NCBI GenBank assembly: GCA_003993805.1
Contig: RSEF01000003.1
Location: forward strand, 106,899,958 to 106,963,957
DNA from: Himantopus leucocephalus
Taxonomy: Eukaryota > Chordata > Aves > Charadriiformes > Recurvirostridae
DNA length: 64,000 bases
Direction: 5' to 3'
The notes under the pieces are model-generated. The model was not told where the DNA came from. It saw only the letters and a list, made by a program, of their open reading frames with translations, and made no database searches. This document shows positions 22,510 to 36,200 of the stretch, piece by piece; position 1 is the first letter of the stretch; the number at the start of each line of letters is the position of its first letter. Made by a program: the position numbers and the translations under genes.

Positions 22510-24277
22510 CTGTGAAATCACAGAATGGTAGGGGTTGGAAGGGACCTCTGGAGAACATCTAGTCCAACCCCCTGCTAAAGCAGGTTCACCTAGAGCAGGT
22601 TGGACAGGAATGCATCCAGGCAGGTTTTGGATATCTCCAGTGAAGGAGACTCCACAGCCTCTCTGGGCAGCCTGTTCCAGTGCTCTGGCACCCTCAAAGT
22701 AAAGAAATTCTTCCTCATGTTCAGACAGAACTTCCTGTGATCCAGTTTGCGCCCGTTGCCCCTTGTCCTGTCACTGGGCACCACGGAAAAGAGTCTGGCC
22801 CCATCCTCCTGATACCCGCCCTTTAGATATTTATAAGCATTGATGAAATCCCCTCTCAGTCTTCTCTTCTCCAGGCGAAACAGACCCAGGTCTCTCAGCC
22901 TTTCCTCATAAGAGAGAGGTCCAGTCCCCTGATCATCTTTGTAACCCTCTGCTGGAGTCTCCAGTAGTTCCTTGTCTTTCTTGAATTGGGGAGCCCAGAA
23001 CTGGAGACAGTACTCCAAATGTGGCCTCACCAGGGCAGAGGAGAGGGGTAGGATGACCTACCTCAACCTGCTGGCCACACTCTTTTTAATGCACCCCCGG
23101 ATACCATTGGGCCTCTTGGCCACAAGGGTACATTGTTGGCTCACGATCAACTTGTCCACCAGGACTTCCAGGTCCCTCTTTGCAGTGGTGCTTTCCAGCG
23201 GGTCAACCCCTAACCTGTCGTGGTGCGTGGGGTTATTCCTCCCCAGGTGAAGGACCCTACACTTGCCCTTCTTGAACTTCATTATGTTGCTCTCCGCCTA
23301 ACTCTCCAGCCTGTGCAAGTCTCGCTCTATGGCAGCACAGCCTTCTGGTGTGTCACCCACTCCTCCCAGTTTTGTGTCATCAGCAAACTTACTGAGGGTA
23401 CACTCTGTCCCCTCATCCAGGTTGTTGATGAATATGTTGAACAAGACTAGGCCCAGTATTGACCCCTGAGGAACACCACTAGTTACAGGCCTCCAGCTAA
23501 ACTCTGTGTTGCTGATCACAACCCTCTGAGCTCTGCCATTCAGCCAGTTCTCCATCCACCTCACTGTCCATTGATCTAACCCACACTTCCTAAGCTTACC
23601 TATGAGGATGTTATGGAAGACAGCGTAAAAAGCCTTGCTGAAGTCGAGGTAGACAACGTCCACTGCTCTCCCCTCATCTATCCTGCCGGTCATGCCATCA
23701 TAGAAGGATATCAGATTGGTCAAGCATGATTTCCCCTTGGTGAATACATGTTGACCACTCCTGATAACCTTCTTTTCCTCTACATGCTTAGAGATGATAT
23801 CCAGAATGAGCTGTTCCATCACCTTTCCCGGGATGGAGGTGGGGCTGAATGGCCTGTAGTTTCCTAGGTCCTCCTTCTTGCCCTTTTTGAAGACTGGAGT
23901 GACATTGGCTTTCCTCCAGCCCTCAGGCATCTCTCCTGTTCTCCATGGCCTTTCAAAGATGATAGAGAGTGGCTTCACAATAACATCTGCCAGCTCCCTC
24001 GACACTCATGGATGCATCCCATCAGGGCCCATGGATTTGTGGGTGTCAAGTTTGTCTAAATGATCTCTAATCTGATCCTCCTCAACCAAGGGGAAACCTT
24101 CCTTTCTTTGGACTCTCTCTCTTACCTCCAGGGTCTGGGATTCCTGAGGGCTGGCCTTAGCCGTAAAGACTGAAGCAAAGAAGGCACTCAGTAACTCCAC
24201 CTTCTTTGCATCCTTCATCACCAGGGCACTCACCTCATTCAGCAGCAGGCCCACATTTTCCCTCGTATTCTCCTAGC
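22510..24277 (-). mobile_element. CR1 LINE, 5'-truncated, about 1.77 kb
   Basis: The minus strand carries the 3' half of a CR1 element: the reverse transcriptase region of ORF2, its natural stop at 22590-22592, and a short 3'UTR. The UTR ends in the GGTTGGACTAGATG and GGTCCCTTCCAACC signatures and a tail reading ATTCTGTG then ATTTCACAG. The 5' end is lost near 24277, typical of incomplete target-primed reverse transcription. No target-site duplication is evident, as is usual for CR1. The element lies antisense to TRIB2, 14 kb beyond its 3' end. Divergence appears moderate. Confidence 0.95.
22590..24277 (-). pseudogene. CR1 ORF2 remnant (reverse transcriptase and C-terminal region)
   Basis: From 24254 to 22590 one reading register is kept for 555 codons and is broken by three nonsense codons at 24006-24008 (TGA), 23298-23300 (TAG) and 23058-23060 (TAG). 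RT motif A, YLDFSKAF, keeps its catalytic Asp near 23643-23645, but the second Asp of the motif is replaced by Tyr at 23625-23627. GVPQGS (motif B) and FADD (motif C, 23376-23387) are intact. The C-terminal part, with [20 protein letters not shown] and the [11 protein letters not shown] block, ends at its natural stop. A short stretch around 22918-22965 reads in the wrong frame, consistent with two compensating single-base indels. The upstream endonuclease is missing, so the copy is dead. Confidence 0.93.
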
Positions 24278-27200
24278 ATGACATATTCTTACAATATTTT
24301 TCTGCCTGAGCATGAGCTAGAAAGCTCACAAGAAAGATCGTCTTCATCTTTCCTGGTCAATATAGTTAAGTACTATCTTCTTTATGTGATCATCTGAATT
24401 GGATGTTGCTAATTACTAATCACCATCAGAAAAGGGATTAAATATGAAGCCATACATATCCAAGATACTTTTCAGGTGGAGGGGTAGGTTTGCTGACATT
24501 AACCTTTTGTATTTTGATTTTCTCAGTCATGTTTCTCTTCAAGATACTGCAGACCAGATGCTGTAAGAGACCTTACACTTTAAAGGAGAAACTGTCTTTG
24601 GCACAAAGTTCCTTCTTAAACCAGCATCAGGATATCCTAGCTATTCCAGATTAAAATCAGGCTGAATACTGCATTTTTAGGAGTATTCTCCATGACTTAC
24701 AATTTTATGTTTTACATAGAGTACTATGGCAATCACAACAATCAACTTATTAACATAAACCATAGGCACATGTTCTGCTTCTTACTCCCAGTTAAATCTA
24801 ATCAGTTACGTATTTTCTGAGAACTAAAGACTCTTTTGGTTGAATATCATGAGTGAATTAGCCAAATATTCAGCAACACTGAGGAAAACTAAGTCTGAAT
24901 ATGCTATCTAGGCTCTATGTGGATTATTTAAAAGTTCTGTGGTGGAAATCTTGGACCTGCTGATGGGAATAAAAATGCAGTCATTAACCTCACTGGGACC
25001 AGAATTTCTTTTAGATGTTCTATAGGTTGGTCCACTGAATCACTTTTCTTTTCAATTCCTAAATGAAAATCTAAAGATTTTCAAAAACTTTGAAACTACT
25101 TACTGTTCATCAAAAGTAATGACCATCTGCTCTCTCAGAATTTGGTTCCTTATTAAGCAAAACAATTGGAATGAATCTTTTAAGTGCTTTTTTTCAGGAA
25201 AACTAAAAAAAAAAAAATGACTGTGATAATTTTTTTGCCTTGTCTTTCTATGTGGCTGTCCTATCTCACTGCCTTTAAATGCAGTGGTATGCATACAGAT
25301 GGATGTGTGTTTCAGTCCTCAAGATGCCATTCTCTTTAGTACCAGTGGATATTGGGATGACATACTTCATATTCATCTTAAGTCTTTCTTTCATTTACAG
25401 TCATCCCACGGTCTTTATTACGCCCATTTGGCAGAAGCTGAACCTCTGCAAAGCGGGACCTCGGGTCTGGAAATTCTGTGGTCTGTATCTGCGTAGTTTT
25501 TGTGGTTTGGTTTTTTTTAGAGAAGAATGGATGAAAGAATGGTCCTGTTTTTCCCTCTCATTTCTGAAGGGAAATTAAATAACAGCTATGGCTCTACATT
25601 ATAGCTTTCCTTTCTGCCTTGCTTTAATTTTAGCCATCTTTTGCTGGTTCCTGTTATACTTAGTTCCTGAACTCTCAGCACAATAAATGTTATTGTTCGT
25701 GGGGAGAATGAGTTGTATAAATGTCAAGTCATCAACAATCAGCTGGCCAATTGCCTGAAGCCTTTTTTGTTTTCTTCATGGGACATAACTGCAAGTACTT
25801 ATTCATACAAATGTCTTGCACACCTAAGGAGGCCTACTGACAGTAGTGGTAAATTGAATGAAAAAAAAGCCTTGTGCAACAATGTCTTTTAAACCTAGGA
25901 CTGAAGTTCTAGTTGCAACAAATCTTTAGAGGATGGTATAAATTCACTTGCTTCTGGCAACATATACACCCCTATACCACTTTTACTTTTTAAAAAGAAG
26001 AAATCAAATTCAGAAGGAGAAAACTGTTATGCAAGTAATTTCAAAAGCAAGGAATGATGTGATTAGGGCAAAGACAGAGACTCTTGAAATGTTTAGTAAA
26101 AGTACAAAATTGAATCTGTCTTATGCTATTAGCATCTCACTGACTGTTGATTTTTTTTGGAAGAACATACCAGTATAGAGAAATTGTTATCTTACTTGAT
26201 ACACCAAACCTCAGGTTCAAGACTATGGAAGACAGACATGACAAAGCTGAAAATGTTCACAACAGCTAAAGATGAGGAAGAAAACTGAAAAGTAAAAACT
26301 AGTAGTTACAGAACATAATAATGAAAGGCAATATTATGCTTCTTGTGGTAGCAGGAACAGGCATTATTATTTATTTGTTCAATAATAATAAATAAACCCA
26401 GGAGTAATAAATATATTTACAATACTTTTCAACCAAACATTATAGGACTCTCAAAATAAAATCAAACTAAGAAGGGGAAAACCCACTTTGAAATTGCTTA
26501 AAGTTGAACTTTTAGGCAATAATTATTTATTTTTGTAATGCAACAAGATCACAGCAGGGGAATTATCAGCATGCAGTGACTGGTATCTGGGGATGTCTCA
26601 TGGGCTGACACTTGAATTTACTGTCATGAAGGATAATCTGCCCATTCCATAGTTGTCATTACATGGGATGCTTCTGCATCTTGTTTGATATGGTATGTTT
26701 CCTTTATCCTCAGTAACATGAGTGTCTCTCTCCTTCAGGGTCCCTTTCTGGAGCCACTGAGCAACACCTATGTTCCTCACCCAAGGTGGGATTCGGTTAC
26801 CTAAACATCGGTGTCTGGCACTGTTTGGGACACGTTGGGCTAGCCTGCCTAGATTTCAGCTTCTTGTTGAGAAAATGCAGGCCTTCTGTAAGGTCTGTGT
26901 CACGTCTGTCACACCAGCACATCCTTTGCTTCTCAAGTATCATAAGACACTTGGTTAGGTCTCTGACAGTATAGGTGTTTACATATGAGCTACGTGTCTG
27001 GGCTACCAATGAAGTCTGTAGAGCCACCCATCTCATTCTAGCCACCATGGCCCCATGAAATGCATCACAAACCCTACTGACATCTTCAGCTTTACTTCTC
27101 ACCAGCATATAACCCCTCACTTCAGTCCTGTGCACTTGCCCTCCAGGCTATCTGCTCCTTGGCTCAGGTGCCAGCACCTACCCATCAGCCTACCAGTGCT

Positions 27201-30200
27201 CTACAGGGTCTATCTTTTCTATCCTAGTGCAATCTGAGTGCAGCATGTTCTATAGAGAGAGGGGTTTTTTTGGCTAGGTGTTGACTAATAGCTTGGTAAC
27301 CATCAATGAAAGCCCCTCCAGTTCATTGTGGAAGGATGAAAGTCCTTTATTGAAAAGAAGCTGATTGTTCTTTCTGCTTCAGCTCACCAAAATCTGTACA
27401 GAGGACACCACAGCAGATGAACAAGAAAATCACTCATGCAGGGATTTTGAAATGCCATGAGATTTGTTTCTCTTTTCTAATATCAGTTCAATAACTCTGC
27501 CTTTCTGATGTAAAGTTGGAATTCCTCATCTTCCTTTTGTGAGTCAATTATATTGGGGACACTGTAAGAGGTCTGTGCAGTGACTGGAACTATGTGAACT
27601 TTGAACAGAAGATTTGTTTCCCAAAAGTTAACTTGACATTTCCTCATCTTGTCATCTTGTTGTTTAGCTTTGGTGTCTTATAAGAATGTATTTCTTCTTT
27701 TTTCTTCTTCTAGCAGCTAGAACTGGTAGCTACTTCTCATAGAGGGGATTTTTTCCCCTTTACATCCTCTTTCAAGGTGAAATTTAATAATATATTATAT
27801 GAACAGTTTGGCTCAGTAATTTTAATATTTTGTAAAATATCCTTGCATTTTTACATTTAAAAAAACCCAAATCAACCTATCAGGAAAACTATATTCAGTT
27901 TTTTTCCACAGTGGAAACTGTGAATTATTTATAACAGTAGTTTGATTATATTAAAAAGCACAATCCCAAGTCTGCAGTACATTACTGGCTCCATTCCTTG
28001 CCTAAAACAGGCGTGTTTATATTTTTCCTCAGTAAATATGTGATAATTAAATGCAAATAGACCATATTTTTCAAACGAATTCCCAACCCTGGAAACTTGG
28101 ATGATGATAATCTTGCCTAATAAATGCACAACTGCAAGTGAAATCAAAGTTTACTGAAGCAGAACGTTCTTAGCAGTCAGTAGCAGCCATCACTTAGTGA
28201 AAAAAATACAGGATTAATATAGACACGTCATTGAAAAATGGATAGCCCTAAGGTATTTTATAATCATGGTATATACCTAAGTATTAATTGAAAGCACTGT
28301 GCACTCTTTATGGGATGTTCTCAGCTAATCCATTCCTGTAAATTATTAGGCTATATTGAAGTCATGCCTAAGGCTGTCATCAGTTCTCTTGCATGTTCCC
28401 CGTTGTGTGTGTTATCCCCTGTTTCTAGGTCAGCTTTTCAGCCTTTTCCTTTCCCCTTGTGAAAGAAAGCAATCTCTCTCCCATATATTTCCTTTATGAA
28501 GAGAGATATTCATGTTTCTTGGCTGGCGACAGCTGGTTTCCCGCTCCGGTACAATCTGAGGTCCTGAGTCTCCCTTGGGGCTAATGGAGGGGTCTTTGAT
28601 ATCACTCTGGTAGTTGCATCCCAACAAGTGCCTATGTTTCCCCCTCCTTTTGTTGGATTGGGTCTCTCTGCCTTCTCTCTCCCAATCTGCTGGGTTAAAG
28701 AAGGGGGAATATCGAATCCCAGAGAAGAGAACATCAAAGAAGGGACTATCTCCTGTCCAGCCTGCAATGAGAAACTGAAACCTGCTCTGCAACCCTCGTC
28801 ATTCCCTCCTCCTTTTCTCATTCTTCCCAGCATTCTCCACTTCTACACAGCTGTTTTCTAACATCTGGAAATAAATTATCATATGCCCTTAAGAAGAGCC
28901 TTAAAGTGTGGGATCTTGTTGTCTCAATGGCAGGATGCTGGCAGGAAGCCAAGCATTGTCTTTGTATTACCTGGCTGGCTGCCCTCCCTGTCCCAAATAA
29001 CTCAGTTTTCCTTGCTGGGATTCCTGTAGCTGCACCCCCAAGACGGTATTCCTGAGATATTTGGAGACAGGCCTAAGAATATCTCCCCTTCTTTCCTTAT
29101 GACTTCCTCACATGAAAGTATTTTTTCCCCTTTATCTAATTCTCCTTACCAACTAAAGAAAGAGGCTGTGTTTCGTTCACTCTTAATGACCTTATGAATG
29201 GGGAAGGAGATTATACGGCCCGTAGGAAGCATGAATCTAAGGTCTGATGGCTATTCCTTCTGCAGCTCTATCCCTTTCATGCATCACTGTTTTCTTGCCT
29301 GAACCTGGAGAAAAAGAGCAGTTGCGGGGGAGGAAAAGGCAGGTTCCTGGAAGAAGGAGTAGCTGACAGGATGTTGCTTTTGTTGGACAAGACCCGTCCT
29401 GTTGACAACAGGGAGGACCCAGTAAGGCTGAGAGTTAGCTACCAACCAAGCAGCACGCTGCCAATCGGAGTTTGGAGGCCAAACTTTCATTCTTCCTGCC
29501 AAGAAAAGGCATTTAAATAGGGACTGAAGTATGATTTCAATTTCACTCCAGTTTAATGCAGACAGCAGAAAAACACGGTGACTCACAATACATTCTTGCC
29601 CCTACAATAAATAAAATTTCCTCTCAGAAGTCTGCAATTTTGAATCAGTAGAGAGGCATGGTGAACACTTGGTCCTAGGACGTACACAACACACCAGCTG
29701 GGTTTTCATTCTAGGAAAGGCGAAGAAATGAACACGTTGGAATTCTGCAAGAAAGGGCACAATTTACATTAAGGTTCTGTTTTCCTCACAGATGCAGAAA
29801 TAACTGCTTTTAAAAAATATTAAAGGGCAATAGCTGATCGTATTTCTACAACTGTAAGTATTAAAACAACCTATCCATGCCCCAAAGTAGCCGCCTACTT
29901 ACCCACATATCCTGTAGCTCTCTCCGTGGTGTGTGGTGAGGGGAGGGAGATAAGGGGGGTGACTGAAAAATGTATTGCCACAGAAAAGGCTGTAAAAGTA
30001 AAGTTACTGCGTAAATTACAAATTTACTCTATAGTATTGCTACGCTAAACAGTGATGGGTAGGGGAGATTTTTTTCCTTTCTCTGCCCTTCCTTGCTTAT
30101 GGTCCTAATGCCTTATCAACTTCTCAGTCACATAGCCAAGGCCAAATGACCCCCCAAAAGTTGGCAAGTGTATTGGCCAGTGGCGTTGTTCATTCTTTAT

Positions 30201-33200
30201 CTGTCTCTGAAGGTGACCAGGAGATATGAATAACAGTTTAATTTTGGATTTTAGATGCAAGCCTGAGGTTTTCACTTTATGTAATGCTTTCTGAAATGTC
30301 CTGAAAAGAACTGAAGAGTTAGGCTGAAGTCCAGGAAAGGAAATGAATGGCAGAAATGATACATAATCTCCCCTGACATCCTGTTAACACGGACTCGTGC
30401 TTAGCCCATGAGCTCTGCCTTGCAGAGCTGGCAGGGTCAACAAGCCCCTGCCTACAAACGTGTTTTTGCAGCCCTGTCCTGGTTTGCTCTGCACCAAACC
30501 CTTTGCTATGTGCTGGGGTCTCTGGGCTTGCTGCTCCGACACTGGGCGGGGAGAGCCACACGCAGTGCCCCGCGTCCCATCCTCCAGTGCTGACTTCTCT
30601 GCGTGGGAATGTGGTGGCCCAGACTGGCATGTGCTCAGGTCATACAGGCTCATGTCTCTTCTCAGGCATTTAGAGCCTTGTTCAAAGTCCACTAAATGCA
30701 AAAGAAAGGTTTTAACTGACATCAGGAAGTTTTGATCAAGCCCTCTGGGAAGAGCTGGGATGAAGGACAGGAAGTACAATTTAATGGTGTGGGTTTTTTC
30801 CAAATTATTATTTATTTATGAATATATTTATTGACTTCTTTGATGTTTTAATCATTGTGGAAGCACAGCAACCTGATGGATCCCTATTAACATACATTTA
30901 AATACAAAAGGAGCAGTTTATTTTTCAGCAGTTTGAGCACCTGCAATTCACATTAGCTTCAGCTGGAATTCTGTGTGCTCAGCAAATTAAACGTTCAGTA
31001 AACAATGTTACAACAGCATTGACTTTAAGATGAAATCATAAATGCATGAAAACAGGACGAAGCCTATAGCTATTTGTAGCTATATTCAATCTGTTATGCC
31101 TCTCGGCCCTGGAATAGAAGGTTGGAAAAGATCTCAGCGGCGGTGAATTAGTTCAGCTCTGCAATTATAGCACCTGAGAAGATGAGAGCTGATACTTTGT
31201 TTATATGAGATACCCAATCCAAAATTGTCATGTAAAAGGAGGATTAATTTTTTATTATAACACTAATATCAAATTCGTCTTAGACCTGAATTAGTCTGAT
31301 TTGCTGAGTTCTGCAGGCTACCACCTTTCTTGTTTGAAATGCTGAGACTACTAAGTCTCCATTTCTGGTGGAGAGAATTGAGAGGATGTGATTTTATGCA
31401 ACCTCATTTTGCTTCTGCAATATGCTTTTCCCCAGAGATTCCCATTTGTGGTGTCTACCGTCTGATACCCATGCACTTCTAACAAAATCATGGTGCAAAT
31501 AAGGGTAGATATGCTTAATAAACAAATTCAGCCTAAATATTTTGTACGTAGTGAGTAACTTGATCTACTGCAGACTAAGTTGGTCCATTACGAGAGGCTC
31601 AAAGTACTGCTCTGGCCCTGTTTTCAGGTCAGTCCAAAAGTGTATTAACCTGCCTTGAAATGCCCAGGAGGTGTGGGAGTTGCCCATTGAATATGCTAAC
31701 AAAGGGAAACTGGAGAGCTTAAGTGCAGCCAGAAAAGAAACAAAGCCAATTTTCTATCTGCTTGGATAAGATATTACTAACTCAAGAGATTATACATGCC
31801 AGAAATGAGATTTTGACTCCTGCTCTTGGAAATTCCCCCAACAGGAAAAGGCTACATCCTTCCTTGGATTTAAAAAGTGTTGTGAGAAAATCCCATCATT
31901 GTGCCTGCCTTCCCCATCTGATGCAGACAGTATCAGGGAGTCATCAGAAATACATCAGTGTACTGACACAGGTCTCTGCCCTTTCAGGGGATTATAGAAC
32001 TGTACGATAGATAAGAGGTAGCGACCAGTTTGGAGCATGCTGTTTCTTTGTTTCCTACACAGACACACCAGTGTCTTTCCTCTTTCCTGTGACACTTCCC
32101 ACAACAGTGGACTTTGGGGCAAAGAGGAGATGAAGATACTGCCCCGTTATCTACTTCAGCGGAGTAAGAAAGCTGGAGGTGTGATAGACAGCATATAGGA
32201 CGTCTGTAAAAAAAAAAAAAATAATGTAGACATATAGAGGAATAAGGTTCAAACCTGCCACCCTGTAAGTCTGCAGAAATTAACAACACAAATGTTACAT
32301 AGAAACAGGGACACCAGCCGGTAAAATACTGACTGGGCTGGAACTGAGCATCTTGCCTAAAGCGGTCAGGCTCCAGGTGAAGCCCTTCCCTCTCAGCTGG
32401 GACCCAGTATGCGTTTTATGCCCTTCACTGAATGAAGGGCAGTCCCTCCTACATTTGGAGCAATCAGTTTGTTTATCCAGTGCCGGGAGCACTTGCTATC
32501 ACATCTCTTTCAAAGGGAATTTTTCTGACTCATGAAAATTAGGGAAGTGCTCAAATGAAACTCTACTATTTATTATGAGTGCCTCCCTCAGAGCCCCCTG
32601 CTTCAGGGCCTGTGGTAGGAGCCCGTTTCTCTTTTGCAATCTCTTTTTTAATACTTCTTTCAGTAAACAACAGCTGACCCTCATAAGTGTGTGGAACTAA
32701 TTGGCCCGAGGCCCTCTCATCTCTAAAAGAGTAAGCTGGGCTGTTGCACAGACGGATGCGTGTTCTTCAGCATGTTTTATCGTTGCTTTTTTGGGGGGTT
32801 GGGTGTACAGATAGTTTGGGGTGGAGGGGAACCTCATGATACTCTGAAATCAGGCAAGTTTTGAGCTTCTGCAGCTGGCAGTTCTGCTGTTATTTCCCTC
32901 AGATGAAACAGTCTTGCTGCGATTTTGGAGGAACCAAGAGCGAGGGTCAAACGCACAGTCAGTGAGGTTGTAGTTTTATCACAGAAAACAAAGGAGAGGA
33001 AAAATCTGTAAAGTAATATCTGCTTGTGATTCACCTCTACTACATAAGAGATAGTATTTTTGAGACCCTTGACGCTTTAGCCTGATTTTCTGCTCTAGAG
33101 AACTTGATGTGATTATTTACTTTGGACGGGGAAAGGGAGATGTGGCAGAGCCTGACTGATCTTTCACCAAAGAAGGGAAGATGACGACCACACATGCTGC

Positions 33201-36200
33201 TGGATAAATAAGGCACCAACATGCCATTAGATATCTAACTGACTTCAGAACTACAAAGATGTGTGTATTATTTACAAGTTTTGCTATTTGCACAATGCTT
33301 GCCCCAGGCCTTGTGGCCAGGTTTGAATCCTTTTTTCTTGCTCCCACTGAGCAGTGGTTTATTTTGTTAAAACTCATTTCCATACCTCATGTGAGACGGA
33401 TGTCATTGTTTGCTTGTTTCCTTTCTATTTGAGATTTGGATAGTGATCATAAGGGATCCTTGTACAAATCCTACAGAGCATATCCCATCACCCAAATTGG
33501 GGACATTCAGATCTGGTAGGACCTTGACAACTCCTCATTGACTTCCATGTGCTTTCAAAGGAAGTTCACTGGTACGTTGGTCAGCACCAGTGGGCCTGCT
33601 GAGAGGTGGAGGCCTCAGTCAAAAGTAGCTTTCTTCAGCATGGTATTTAAAACTGTGATATCAGCCACTGATGCTAGAAATTCAAATGTCATTAGTATCA
33701 TGCATGGTAAATGAGAAGGTATAAATGAGGCACAAGATGAAGATAGGCTCCATACACAAGTCTGCCTATATATATCAATTTCTAGTGTATCGCTCTAATG
33801 TTGCTAATGCATTTTTAAATGTGCTTCTGGGTGAACATTTTTAGTAGGCAAGAATTAAGCCCCTCTTTCCCTCTGCTTTTAGCTTCTGTTTGTTTTCTGT
33901 GCACTGAACTCTCCTGTATTATTTGGTGCTAGGGACTAGGGAGAAATTTGTGAATTCTCAAAATAAATCATATAGATATAGATGTGAATGATGCCAAATC
34001 CTCTTATAAGTCTGTATGGAAAAACATACCTGAATATGGAGAGCAATTGTACCCTTAATGTGCCTGGATATGGGAATATATTTTTAAATAAATGTTTTAT
34101 CTGTCAACTTCCGTAAGAAAGGAATTTACATTAGAATGGAGAGATTACACACTTGGAGGGATAAAGAGCTGTAGCTCCACAAACATGCACCTTTAGGTTA
34201 GGTATTTTGGCCCTGACTTTTAGGAGTTATTAGATCTGCCTGAGAAGATACCTTCTATTTAGAGGCCAGCAAGTGTCCTACCAGTGACCAAGGACTGCCA
34301 GTGTCTGAATTAAAGATGTAGATCTCTAACACTTATGCAGGACTCTGTGCTGATTATTGACAAATGAAATTCTGTGCCATAAAAACATGTCATCTAGGAG
34401 TGATGCTGAATCAAGATGACTCAAGAGAATAAGCTGGGCCACTTCACAGATAGCTTAGCCAAGACTTTTCAGCTCAATTTGAAGTCAAGATCAGAAACAC
34501 AAACATAGTTAGCCAGCTCATTTTTTTACACAATCTGCATGGTGATGACTACAGTACTCTTCTGTAAATCAGAAATGTCCTTGTCTGCAATTTATATGCC
34601 GTAGAGATTGTTGCCTTCTGAAGAAAGTATTTTGAGGAGCTAGTCAAAGCAAACTGACAGTGCTCAAGAAACTTGGAAACAGACCACTCATAGCAGGAGA
34701 TGGACATGATAAAAATGTGCAAAGCAACAACTGAGACAGAGATAGGAGGAAATACTTTTTCAGCCAACCTGTAATTAGCTTGTGGAAGTCAAAGCTACAG
34801 AGAGTCAAGGGCAAGAATATAATTAGATTGCAAAAGGGACTGGAGATGTATATTGATGTAATTAATTATAACTCTGGATATATTTCCTAAAGTTTTGTTG
34901 CAACAATATTAAACCTTATTCTTCCCTCTGGAGAGACTGTGTTTTTGCAGAAGGCCAAAGAACACGTGGGCAGGAAACAGCCCTTAGGTAGTCTGCAACG
35001 CAAAAATGACACTCCTGATGGAGAAACAAAGGTGCCGTTATGGCATTGAGCAATAGGGCCGGTAAGGTGCTGGGTGGTCTGTGTGTGTGGAAGACTGACA
35101 CAATAATGACTTAGACTAATACTCAAACATACAGTCACGGACGCCAGATGGTGACCAGCTGGGAGACAAGTCTCATTTTTGAAATTGTACATCCCTTGTA
35201 AAATATCTTTATCGCTATCAGCCTCTGTAAACTTTATTTTAACAGTCTGCTCTGTTGGCTGAATTTAACAGTACACTACGTATGGCAATTACAGATACTG
35301 AGGTAATTTTAAGTTACAACTGGAAAGTTTTTCAAAGGCAACTATTATAATTAGTTTACATAAACTAAGAGGCTACTGTAGTGTGTATGCAAAGATCACA
35401 TGGAGAAAAAAGCTCTCCAGTATTGCACATTCATTTTTCAGCGATATGATGCAAGCATAGGTAGTGCTCTGGAGTTGACAGTGTTTTATTGGGGGTTATT
35501 CTGTCCTTTCTTATCACAGAGGAAACCAGCTAATATTTTCCTTACTACTTAAATACATAGCTTAGTAGCTAACACGTTAGGAAAAACAAAGTAATCAGGA
35601 ATGGGGTGGTGCAATCCCAAAAGTAAAATAAAACCTACACTGGAATACTAATAAGCCATGTGATGGAAATACTAAAGGTTAGAAGTTCTTTCGCAAATGG
35701 GGAATAATAACTTTCTGCAACTTCCGTTCTTGGCAGAAGAGGGTTGTGATTGCATTTTCTATGGGAGGTCAGGAACAGTCAGATGATACCACCTGACCAG
35801 GTTACTTGATGCTCATAGCTAAATGGGATCAGCTTCCTTGGGATCTGCACTGCTTGGTTCCAAGGGTAGTTGTGAGCCAGAAGACCTAACATAGAGGTAT
35901 AAAAGGTATTTATGAAAAGAATGAGAGTGTGTAGCTGAGGTAATAGCCATGGGCACACACGATCCCCTGACTTGCTCACTGAAATTTAGGGGTGCTTCAG
36001 GGCATTTGCTAGTTGTTTTGAGTGGGATTTCTACTTGGCTGAGGTAGCAATATTTTTTTTTTTTTTTTTGGAAAACACTGGAAAGATATTAATAGGTGAT
36101 CTCTGAGTCGTTCTGTTTCCCTCTTTGGATTTTCCATGTACAATGAAGCAATTCAAACTAAAAAAAAAAGATATATCAAAATATACATCTTTTGCACTGG

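Noticed and set aside
30319..30803. Minus-strand frames of 103 and 139 codons
   Set aside because: Explained by a locally GC-rich patch with few stop codons; no domain seen.
31105..31160. GGTTGGAAAAGATCTCAG, similar to the inverted CR1 3' end
   Set aside because: Only a short match with no flanking CR1 sequence; could be a decayed scrap but not supportable.
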